Shown here one piece after another: positions 12,030 to 21,743 of a stretch of 57,687 nt of DNA. The stretch's first letter is position 1. Every line of letters starts with the position of its first letter. Both the position numbers and the translations under genes were made by a program. Origin of the DNA: Halicephalobus mephisto (taxonomy: Eukaryota; Nematoda; Chromadorea; Rhabditida; Panagrolaimidae); NCBI GenBank assembly GCA_009193035.1, contig SWDT01000793.1, positions 1-57,687 of the forward strand, read 5' to 3'. The notes under the pieces are model-generated. The model saw only the letters and a list, made by a program, of their open reading frames with translations, made no database searches and had not been told where the DNA came from.

Positions 12030-12620
12030 TTGCAAAAAATTAATTTCTTTACTACTGGTCCCGCCACGAAAGATTATTTTATTTTTTCCAGATCAAATTT
12101 AAATATTTTTTAAATTTTTTATGTTTATTAAATAAGTAAAAATAAAATTTAATTGATAATTTAAAAAAAAAATAAAGTTACGTATCCAGTACTGGTCCCG
12201 ACACGAAAAGTGATTTTATTGTTTTTGGTACAGTTTTGAATGGTCTCTAGGTAATTTTCAAATTCTTTAATATGTAATTAATAAAGTAAAAATAAAACTT
12301 AATTGATAATTTAGAAAAAACAAAGTTGCCTATCCAGTAATGGTCCCGCCACGAAAAGTGATTTTAATGCTTTAAAATATTTTTTAAATTCTTTAATATG
12401 TAATTAATAAAGTAAAAATAAAACTTAATTGATAATTTAGAAAAAACAAAGTTGCCTATCCAGTAATGGTCCCGCCACGAAAAGTGATTTTATTTTTTCT
12501 TAATAACTTTGGATGATTTTTTATATTTACTAAATAAGTAAAAGTAAAATTTAATTGGTAATTTTTAAAAATTAACTTATTTATGGAATATTGGTCCCGA
12601 AACGAAAGATTATTTTTAAA
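12030..12620. repeat. Tandem array with GGTCCCGCCACGAAA, ~125 bp unit
   Basis: About five copies. Each has GGTCCCGNCACGAAAAGTGA, AAATTCTTTAATATGTAATT and AAAATAAAACTTAATTGATA. This array gives the clearest form of the motif that recurs throughout the window. Confidence 0.85.
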
Positions 12621-13384
12621 AATTTTTTTGTATCCAATTACTACAAAAATACAAATTTCAGCTCAGTTTGTTAAAAATAATAATTTTCAGTTATTTTCCT
12701 CCAAATGAAACCATGCGTATCAGGACCAAAGTTCAACGTCTTTTTTTATAAAAAAACAAAAAATATAAAAAAAACTTTTAAATTTAGAAAAAATAAAAAA
12801 ATATAAAAAACTTTAAAATTAATAAAAAATAAAAAATATAAAAAATTTTTAAATTTAGAAAAAAATAAAAAAATATAAAAAACTTTAAAATTAATAAAAA
12901 ACAAAAAATATAAAAAAATTTTTAAAATTTCTTTGAGATTTGTATAATCCCAAAATTCTTTAAGTTTTTTAGTAATTAAATCTTGTTTATGTTTTCAGAC
13001 TACATGTTCATCGAGGATTAACTCACGTCAAAGATATTAAAAAAGACATGACGTCATCGGTCTTAAATTTTTTCAAAATTTAAATAATTCCAAAAATTTT
13101 GAAATTTTCGAATAATCAAGTTTTTTTATTTTTTCAAATTACATCCAAATCAAATATAAAAATGGATCGAAGATACCTAAAAATGCTTAAAAATATCTGA
13201 ATTTTTTTTAAATTGCCGGATTTGCCAGTCTGAGTGGTCCGTGTAATGGTGATGAAGCAGATACTGTAGAGAAGGTTTGTAGAACAGATGCCTAAGGCAC
13301 AATACAAAATCTGTGTCGAACTTGATATGCAATAAATATATTAATTCCCGCCTAGAGGGACTGTAGGTTTCTTTGTAGGTACTA
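12621..13384. other. AT-rich and unique DNA without a gene
   Basis: 12740-12930 is AAAAATATAAAAAA low complexity. 12960-13380 is mostly unique sequence with no supportable open frame. Confidence 0.5.
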
Positions 13385-13800
13385 AGGGAATCCGTTTGGG
13401 ACCAAACAAACTATTTTTTGTCAGTAATTAGAAAATCCGTTCGAGACCAAACGAACTATATTTTCTTGTCAGTACTAAAGGAATCCGTTCGGGACCAAAC
13501 GAACTATGTTCCCTTATTAGTGCTAGGGGAATCCGTTCGGAATCAAACGAACTATATTTCTTTGTCAGTAATTAGAAAATCCACTCGGGACCAAACGAAC
13601 TATGTTCCCTTATTAGTGCTAGGGAAATCCGTTTGGAATCAAACAAACTATGTTCCTTTGTTGCTGCCAAGGGAATCCGTTCGGGACCGAGCAAACTATG
13701 TTTTCTTGTCAGTAATTAGGTAATCCTTTCGAGACTAAACGAACTATGTTCCTTTGTTGATGCCAAGGGAATCCGTTCGGGACCAAGCGCTCCTTGTTGG
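13385..13800. repeat. Minisatellite, 45-48 bp unit, ~9 copies
   Basis: The core is AATCCGTTCGGGACCAAACG followed by AACTATGTTCC. TCCG recurs at 13391, 13436, 13484 and 13532. The unit is a multiple of three, which keeps a + strand frame open from 13418 to 13723, but there is no initiation context and the frame is only the repeat. Confidence 0.9.
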
Positions 13801-13989
13801 TTGTGCTTCCCGCTAAGAATGAATTGCCCGATCCAACAGAATTTTTTCATGATATATGCAATTTTATAATTTTCCAATTTTATGAATTTTGTAACAATTC
13901 AGTCATCTCAAGCTATTTCTAGATTAACAACAGATATATTTTAAAGATATTCATAGATATTTGAAATTTTCTTTGATTCACTCATCATA

Positions 13990-14360
13990 GATAGAATCCT
14001 AAAAGATTTTGAAATTTTTCGAATATTTAAATATTCAAATTTTCCTCATCCCCTGAGGCTATAATACATCGAATATGGATATATTTTAGATTTTAATAAA
14101 TATTTTGAATCAATGTCCTTAGATTTTTATCAAAATAAAGAGAATTTTGAAATTTTCCAAATATTTAAATATTCAAATTTTCCTCATCCCCTGAGGCTAT
14201 AATACTCGAATATGGATATATTTTAGATTTTAATAAATATTTTGAATCAATGTCCTTAGATTTTTATCAAAATAAAGAGAATTTTGAAATTTTTCGAATA
14301 TTTAAATATTCAAATTTGTCTCATCCCCTGAGGCTACATTGCATCGAATATGGATATATT
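13990..14360. repeat. Tandem repeat, ~125 bp unit, 3 copies
   Basis: Near-identical copies with TTTCGAATATTTAAATATTC, CTCATCCCCTGAGGCTA, ATACATCGAATATGGATATA and TTTTGAATCAATGTCCTTAG. Confidence 0.9.
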
Positions 14361-14785
14361 TTGTTTGCAAAAAAGCCCAAATTTCTGTCAAATCTCACCT
14401 GAATATTTTGCCCTTCGAGATCAGAGATTATTGACATATCTCAAAGGTTCGTGCGGAGCTGTCAAAAATTTTCAAAGTCCGTAAAAGACAAAAATTCGTT
14501 GTATTAATTCTTCTACGTTTATTTTGGATTCAGATTTTTTATTTTTTAAATTTTGTTAACTGTCAAATACGTGAGAGAACAAAGAGGATCAATTGGAAGG
14601 TTTTGAATGAGATTCATTTTTGGATTCTCCGAGGATTAGGTGTCGGATTTCTTGAAGCTCTGAAAACCTTTCGTCTTACGTCTTGGGTTTGTTCTGTCGT
14701 GGTCGAAATCGGTTTTTGTTCACAAATCATATAATACTTATTTTTCTGTCTTTTTTACCTGTGGCTATTAGAATATATCTGATTT
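14361..14785. other. Unique DNA upstream of the glutaredoxin-type gene
   Basis: Non-repetitive sequence of moderate GC content. No gene, tRNA or clear promoter element was identified. Confidence 0.4.
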
Positions 14786-14789
14786 TTTT

Positions 14790-15170
14790 TAGGATTTAAA
14801 AAAAAGTAAAAAAAAATTTGGTAATTTTGGTCTAGAGTGGAAATTTTTAAAAATTCGTGTCGAGACAATTTTTAGAATTTTTTATAAATATTTTTGAATT
14901 TTATAATAATATGGTTTTAGAATATATCTGATTTTTTTTGGGATTTAAAAAAACAGTAGAAACAAAAATTTGATAATTTTGGTCTTGAGTGGAAATTTCT
15001 AAAAATTCGTGTCGAGACAATTTTTAGAATTTTTTTATAGATATTTTTGAATTTTACAATAATATGGTTTTGAGATATATTTGATACTTTTTGAACTTAA
15101 AAAACTAAAAAAATAATAGTTTTGGTCTTGAGTGGAAATTTCTAAAAATTGACGTCAGAATGTTGTTTGT
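14790..15170. repeat. Tandem repeat, ~160 bp unit, 2.5 copies
   Basis: Copies contain TTTTGGTCTTGAGTGGAAAT and AAATTCGTGTCGAGACAATT, again the GGTC/CGTGTCGAGAC motif pair. It ends about 60 bp before the first start codon of the next gene. Confidence 0.85.
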
Positions 15171-15227
15171 AATTTTCCGCGAAACTTTTTTATTTTTTAA
15201 AATAACAAAATTTTAAATTTGAGATCA

Positions 15228-18200
15228 ATGTTATTTTGTTGGCTTCGGAAAATGCAAAAAATGAAACATTTATTTCTATTTTTATTTCTTCTACCGATAG
15301 TTAGAACTCATCCATTTTCGAACTTCACAGAGAACTACAGAATCCTCTCGAAGCGGTTGTCCGAAGAAGTCTTGTCCAACATCCAGAAGCATTCCTCACT
15401 ACATTCCCAGAACGATTTTTCGTCGAACACCAAGGATGACATCCAGCCACAACCTCAGAGAGATATCCTATTATACCCCCAGGGTGATTCTCCGTCACAG
15501 CCCCAGGGTGATTCTTGGTTAGATTCTCAAAGTGACTTTTTGCTACATTCCCGGAGTGACTCTCCGTCACAGCCCCAGGGTGATTCTTGGTTAGATTCTC
15601 AAAGTGATATTTCGCCACATTCCCGGAGTGATTCTCCGTCACACTCTCAAGATGATTCTTGGTTAGATTCTCAGAATGATTCTCCGTCATACCCTCAAAA
15701 TGACTCCTCATCACGTATCCAGAATGACTCTCCGTCATATTCTCTGAATGACTCTCCGTCTCACCCTAAGAACGACTCTTCATCATACCCTCAGCGTGAT
15801 TCCTTGCTATATCCTTATAATGACTTCCCGTCGCACCCCCGGAGTGACTTCCTCTCACAACCTCGGCATGACGTTCCTTTCGACCCCCGGAGTGACGACT
15901 ACGATATAAGACCAGGACAATCGGTGGTGTACCCCTCTTCTGCGAGGGTCACGGACGACTCCTTGAGCGACGAAGAAGAAGACGTAGAAGTCGCGGAAGA
16001 CAAACCCCCGGAGATATCTCGGATGCCTTCTAGTTTCTACAGAAGAAGACTTGGAAATAGATTCATCAGACCTGGATACGGTACCTACAGACCTCCAATG
16101 GGGTCCATGACGGGGGACGGAGAAAACGGTCCTTACAACTACCGCAGATGGGGACCCCGACCCTACCCGGACATGACCCCCAGAGGCTACGGCAGAACCG
16201 TGAATCCCTACAATTCCAACAACGAGAACTTCTACCGCAGAGGTTACGGTATGCAAGGTTACTATAATAATTACAATAATTTCGGTGACAATGGTGACAG
16301 TGGTTGTGGAAGTTCGCGGTGTACGGCATTTATAAAATAACTGTAATTTACTGTAATTATTTCAGGCAATCAGAATGCCTATTATGGCCAGAACAACGGC
16401 GGTGGAGGAGATGGATGCGGATCTTCAGGATGTTCCCGAGGATTGCGTCCGAGTTACCCCTTCCTGGGTGGCAATGGGGGTACCGGGGGGATGGGCATGA
16501 GTGGTCCCCCCTCTATGATGGGAGGACTTGGCGGTGGGATGTGGGGCACCAATAACGTCGGGACAGAAATGGGCAGTGAAAACGAGATGGGGATGGGGGG
16601 CGGTGGAATGGGGGGCATGGGTGGAGGTAACGGACCCCCAACTGGAGGAGTGAGTTTTTCCAACAAAATTAATTTTTTTATCTCATATTTCGCAAAAAAA
16701 AACTAAAAAAAATTACCAAATTAAAAACCTCTTTAAAAAAATAATTTTACGATAAATTGCAAAAAATTGCCACGACCCGGGATCGAACCGGGGACCTTTA
16801 GATCTTCAGTCTAACGCTCTCCCGACTGAGCTATCATGGCTTGGCCTCTGGCACCAGTGCGTGGTATAAAAAATGCGCACGCAGTCGTCCAATTTCGAGA
16901 AAAAATAACGTTTTTCCTTTTAGGTCGGCATACACATGGCAAACAACGGTTATTCCTACGCCGGATATATTGAACGACAAGTTAGATCTACTACAATCAT
17001 GATGTACACTCTCGTAGGATGTATCCCATGCCAGAGAGCGAAGCATTTACTCGCAGTTCATTATGCAGACGTCAAATCCCATTTTCTGGAGCTCGTCGGG
17101 GACGAAGACTGGCAGAGACAATTGCAAGTGGACCTCCAACACGTCACAGGAGCTCTCACTTTCCCTTATATTTTCGTCTGTGGAAATTACATCGGAGGTA
17201 AGGGTCCCTGGGGTAGTATCTAACCTAAGAGGAAAAGGTGCTAGAAGTTGTAGACAGATTTGGTAAAGATAGGGTCTAGGAATTGTGATAACCTATAAGA
17301 ACAAGGTTGTAGACAGATTTGACAAAGATAAGCCCTAGGGATTGTGCTAACCTATAAGAACAAGGTTGTAGATATATTTGACAAAGATATGCCCTAGAGA
17401 TTGTGATAACCTATAGGAACAAGGTTGTAGACAGATTTGACAAAGATATACTCTAGGGATTGTGATAACCTATAAGAACAAGGTTGTAGATATATTTGAT
17501 AAAGATATGCCCTAGAGATTGTGATAACCTATAAGAACAAGGTTGTAGATATATTTGACAAAGATATACTCTAGGGATTGTGATAACCTATAAGAACAAG
17601 GTTGTAGATATATTTGATAAAGATATGCCCTAGAGATTGCAGATAAACTTAGAAGAAAAGATTTAAAGAGTTATAAATCAAACCAAAGATACGAGTTCTC
17701 AGAATTATAGATAAACCTAAGAGGAAAGGATTCTGGAAGTTGTAGACAAATGAAGAAAGTATAAGTTCTAGATACTCTAGATAAACCCAGGAGGAAAGAT
17801 TCTTGGGTTGTAGATAAGCTTAGACGAGGGTTAATACTTCTTTCTAAAAATTGATCCATTGAAATACAGCAGATTTATATTGTGCCTAAGAAACTTTTGA
17901 TTTTTATATAATAATACAGAAGGAATTATTTTCTTTCCTGATTATGCGCACAAAAAGGGTATGTAGTATATGGATACATTAAAACCGTTCTGATGTGTCG
18001 CATACAGTACATTTTACGTATCGATACATGAAGTTGATATGAACGTATTGTATTCAATATATTGATGCATTAAATCGATGTCAATGTACTATATTTAATG
18101 CATCGATCATTGAATATCATGTATCTGATACATCAGAGCCGTCTTAATGCATCGATACCACGCACAAAATTGGGTACATTATATGTAATACATGGATACA

Positions 18201-18771
18201 TTAAAGCGGCTCTAATATATTGGATACATTATATGCAATGCATCGATATCAACTTAATACATTGACATATTGACCATAATTTATCCGATACATTAGAACT
18301 ATTTTAATGTACCCTTTTTATGTGTAATACCAACTCATCGTGATCGGGAATCGATGTTTTCTAATTTAAATAATTATCTTCAACAAGAAATAATCAATGA
18401 TATTTAAAAATATGGTGATTTAAAAAATGAAACTTTTTGCGATTTTTAAATTCTACCTTATAGCGAGTAAAAAACTATAAATCCAGTAATCCAATATCGA
18501 AATATATTTACTTTTTCTATTATTCCAAAATTTGTTAAAACCTTAGAAAATCATGTCGGGGAAATTTTCTAAAAACTTTTATTTTTAATATAGTTTGATT
18601 TTTTAACAGTTTTAGAAAATCCTAAAAATCTTGAGAATTTTATAAAGATTTCGTAAAACTAATTTTCAATTTCTAAAACAACTTTTTTTAGGTTCAACGG
18701 ACTTGTTTGCCTTGCATCAGAGTGGTCAATTGAGGAGAATGGTCAACGCTTGTGCCAGAACTGTCGCTTGA
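15228..18771 (+). CDS. Secreted octapeptide-repeat, Gly-rich protein with C-terminal glutaredoxin domain
   Basis: Four exons, 15228-16320, 16366-16649, 16924-17197 and 18692-18771, join in frame (1731 nt, 576 aa) with GT-AG introns; the first is only 45 bp. Start could also be the ATGs at 15252 or 15261, which leave a cleaner signal peptide (KHLFLFLFLLPIV). Next come about 21 tandem octapeptides of type PSQPQGDS/WLDSQSDF, an acidic patch, an Arg/Tyr/Gly region, two GCGSS(R/G)C motifs (about 359-365 and 381-387) and a Gly/Met-rich stretch. The last ~115 residues are a glutaredoxin fold: CIPC at 492-495, the cis-proline stretch TFPYIFV (Pro 540) and GGSTDLF. A two-cysteine site predicts glutathione-dependent disulfide exchange. 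Because of the signal peptide it should act in the secretory path or outside the cell, perhaps in matrix or cuticle (inference). The third intron (1.5 kb) holds a minisatellite and a mobile element. Confidence 0.9.
16761..16767 (-). terminator. Pol III terminator of tRNA-Phe
   Basis: A run of six T on the minus strand begins two bases after the discriminator base of the tRNA. Confidence 0.85.
16768..16840 (-). tRNA. tRNA-Phe (anticodon GAA)
   Basis: Read on the minus strand, the 73 nt fold as a cloverleaf. The acceptor stem GCCATGA pairs with TCGTGGC (one T-G pair). The A box is TAGCTCAGTCGGG, the anticodon loop contains CTGAAGA, and the B box is GGTTCGATCCC. The discriminator base is A, and the 3' side runs directly into ATTTTTT, a Pol III terminator. 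CCA is not encoded and there is no intron. It lies in the second intron of the glutaredoxin-type gene, on the opposite strand. Confidence 0.96.
17240..17660. repeat. Intronic minisatellite, 59 bp unit, ~7 copies
   Basis: The spacing of GTGATAACCTATAAGAACAA is exactly 59 bp from 17285 to 17580. Copies differ by a few substitutions and decay after 17640. It lies in the third intron of the glutaredoxin-type gene. Confidence 0.95.
17947..18325. mobile_element. Satellite-carrying element with inverted ends
   Basis: Ends are CGCACAAAAAGGGTATGTAG and, inverted, ATGTACCCTTTTTATGTGT. The interior is made of ATGTATCGATACATTA-like palindromic sub-units with TTGATATCAATGTACTATAT-like spacers. It lies within the third intron of the glutaredoxin-type gene and is non-coding. 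Confidence 0.6.
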
Positions 18772-18829
18772 TCGGGTCCGTGGCAGTTACTTGTTGATCA
18801 TTTTTCCTGTTTTTGTTGCTGACCTTTGT

Positions 18830-18835
18830 AATAAA
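18830..18835 (+). other. Poly(A) signal AATAAA
   Basis: AATAAA lies 59 bp after the stop codon of the glutaredoxin-type gene, a normal place for the 3' end signal. Confidence 0.6.
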
Positions 18836-18904
18836 TATTGAACTTAATCCAAAACAGAAATCTTCTTTCAATGATCCTATTGAAATTAATTCCAAAATTT
18901 GTTG

Positions 18905-19469
18905 TACACAAAATGGGTAAATAGTATGTAATAATGTATACATTAAAGTAGTTTTGATGAGACATATTACACTGAATATATAGGTGCATTAAGTTGATAT
19001 CGGTGTGTTGTATTTAATGTATCTATATAATAAAACAAATCTGATGTGTTGGATGCATTATATTCAACTATCGATACATTAGGTTGATATTGATGCATTG
19101 TACATAATGCATTCGATACATCAGGTTCGTTTTACTGTATCCATACATTATATGCAATGCACCGGTATCAACTTCATATATCGGTATACTGAGTATAACG
19201 TATCTGATACATTAGAGCCGTTTCAATATACCTTTTTGCATATGGTATCAATACACCAAACCGGGCCTGATGTATCAGATACACTACATTCAATGTGTTG
19301 ATAAGTCAAGTTAATCTAGGTCTATTCTGCTCTATGCATTGATACATTAAAATAGTTCTAATGTATCGGATACGTTATGATCAATATATCGATGTATTAA
19401 GTTGATATCGGTGCATTGTATATAATGTATCTGATATATCAGTCATTTCAATGTACCTTTTTTGTGTGC
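18905..19469. mobile_element. Satellite-carrying element with inverted ends
   Basis: Begins TACACAAAATGGGTAAATAG and ends ATGTACCTTTTTTGTGTG. The interior repeats GATGTATCGGATACGTTAT-like and CGATACATTAGGTTGATAT-like sub-units; a related internal end sequence near 19225 suggests two copies side by side. It lies just downstream of the poly(A) signal. Confidence 0.6.
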
Positions 19470-19935
19470 AGAATGTAATTGGTTTTTAAAGGATTCACAA
19501 CTCAAATCTTTATGTTAGATTATTTATGGCCTGAGGTTTGCTTCAAGTAAATTACATATACAAAGTTCATCCTTGAGATATTATATATTCCAAAAGTACT
19601 TGGTCGGAGTATTTAAATACTGGATTTAATGTCAGTGCCTTGAAACTTATCGATTGAATACCAACTTGTCAAATCCAAGATTAGATCTACAGAAAAGCCA
19701 ATCTTATATAAGAAAATCAGAAACTGATAAAATTCTAGAATTAGATGAACTGTACCTATTTTCTTATAAAAACATCGTTAAAGACTACGATTCTCATATA
19801 TAACTATATTAGTCCCAAGTTCTACAACATAATTTCTGATTTGAGATCTTGTAAGTCTCAGATCTCCTTTGCTTGAATTACAACTATTAAAAGCAAAATC
19901 TTAATTTTATTAAATGAACCCACACGTATCATATA
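19470..19935. other. Unique intergenic DNA
   Basis: No repeats and no supportable open frame were seen. Confidence 0.5.
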
Positions 19936-20237
19936 ATCATTAACAACCGAACGTAATCAACCCGTAAGAACTACTAACTATATTTCTCATATATCGCGCT
20001 TTAGCTGAGTGCAATCGATGGCAGGATTGTAATCATACTAAAGTTCACTGCATTTGAGTGTAATCAATGTAGTCGAATCGTGTTTTCTGTTGTTAAAGAT
20101 TCAAACAAATTGATTGCGCTCAATTGTAATCAACTTTAGTATGAATACAATCCTGCCATCGATTGCACTCAAAATAAAGCATGAGTGCCGTAGTTAGCAG
20201 TTTTTATGGATTGATTGCATTCAGTTACAAGTGATTC
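19936..20237. mobile_element. Diverged fold-back element, second copy of the family at 46981
   Basis: The left arm CTGAGTGCAATCGATGGCAG is mirrored by TGCCATCGATTGCACTCA, and ATTGTAATCATACTAAAGTT by AACTTTAGTATGAATACAAT. Outer parts (AACCGAACGTAATCAACCCG) match in inverse the right flank (GGATTGATTGCATTCAGTT). The order of motifs and sequence agree with the better preserved copy at 46981-47311. It has no coding capacity. Confidence 0.75.
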
Positions 20238-20329
20238 CACAGCACCAGTGTACTAGATCTAAAGCCATATATACAGAAAACTAAAGTCAACCTGATGTAT
20301 AAGATAAGGAGACTATGTTCTTTAGAAGT

Positions 20330-20630
20330 TCTCGAAATTATTTCTACTATGGAATTTTATGAAAGATTCTAGAAGTTTTAAGAATTTTATGAAGGATTCT
20401 TGAAATTTTCGAAATTTTATGAGATTCTAGAAATCTTCGGAATTTTATGAGATTCTAGAAGTCTTAAGAATCGTATATAATATTCTAAATGTTTTTAAAA
20501 TCCTATGGAAGATTTTAGAAATCTTCAGAATCCGATGAAAATTAAAATTCTGAGAATCTAGCAGATTCTAGAAGTCTTCAGAGTCCCATAGGGATTCCAG
20601 AAGTTTTGAGAATATTATCCTGATAAATGA
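20330..20630. repeat. TTCTAGAA-rich degenerate repeats
   Basis: Units of 35-45 bp such as GAAAGATTCTAGAAGTTTTA and GAATTTTATGAGATTCTAGA, dense in inverted TTC/GAA pairs. Confidence 0.75.
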
Positions 20631-20639
20631 CAAATTATT

Positions 20640-21620
20640 TTAAAAAAAAGGAAAAAATAAGTAATTTTTTAATTATTTCTAAAAATCAACTTCGTGAAAT
20701 CGAAGTACCGTAATCCTCTTCATCTAAAAAATTACAATTGTATTTAAAAATAAAAATTTAAATATTCTCAATGAGCAATGTAAATCCGCAGAAAATAATT
20801 TTTTTTATTTTTTAAAAAGTTTGGCAAGATAAAAAAATTCAAAATTTAAAAAATCGGCACTTCCGAAACCCGTAAAATTTTAAAAAATAACCGTCTGAAA
20901 ATTATGGAATTATTATAAAAAAAAAGAAATTAATAAAGAACAAATTACGCAATTTTGTGAATTTTCTAACATTTCGATTAAAATAAAATTTTTTAAATTT
21001 GATATTTAAAAAATTTTATTTTATTTTTTTACAGTATCTTGAAAAAGTTAAAAATTAAATAAAAATGAAGTTTTCAAAATTTCACCTAAAATAAAATCTT
21101 CTAAATTCCATATTTAAAAAACTTCATTTTATTTTTTTACAGTACTTTAAAAGTTTAAAAATCTAAAAATAATTTTTTTAAAACATAAATTTTGAAAAAT
21201 TTTATTTTTGATGAAATCTAAAAATATATTTTTCAAAATTTCACCTAAAATAAAATTTTTTAAATTCCATATTTAAAAAACTTCATTTTATTTTTTTACA
21301 GTACTTTAAAAAAGTTTAAAAATCTAAAAATAATTTTTTTTTAAAACATAGATTTTAGAAAATTTTATTTTGGATGAAATTTAAAAATAAATTTTTTAAA
21401 ATTTCACTTAAAATAAAATCTTCTAAAATTTCATTTTTCTACAGTAATTCTAAGAAACTAAAAACAGATTTTTTAAAAAATATAAATTTTAAAAATTTTT
21501 TTCTAGTTGAAATCCAAAAACGAAAAAATTCATAAAAATTCAACTTGAATAAAATTCTCCAAAATCCGCGTTTTAAAAAATCCTTCTTCCTATTACAGTA
21601 TCTTCAGAAAATTAAACTTT
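20640..21620. repeat. Tandem repeats, ~150-200 bp unit, AT-rich
   Basis: Copies of ATTTCACCTAAAATAAAATC, TTCCATATTTAAAAAACTTC and TTTTTTTACAGTACTTTAAA between 20960 and 21620. 20640-20950 is AT-rich without clear order. Confidence 0.65.
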
Positions 21621-21743
21621 TTTAAAAATTCCAAAATATAAATTCTAAAAAATCTTATTTGAAACTTTAATACTAAAAAAACACGTAAATTGTTCTTTTT
21701 CAAATTTCTTATTCATTTTTAATAATCCCAAAAAAGCATTCTG

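Noticed and set aside
13418..13723. 101-codon + frame with SVRDQTNYV-type repeats
   Set aside because: The 45-48 bp minisatellite unit is a multiple of three, which keeps one frame open by chance.
15325..15738. 137-codon minus frame with repeated TESHSGN units
   Set aside because: It is antisense to the 24 bp octapeptide repeat; the periodicity makes both strands open.
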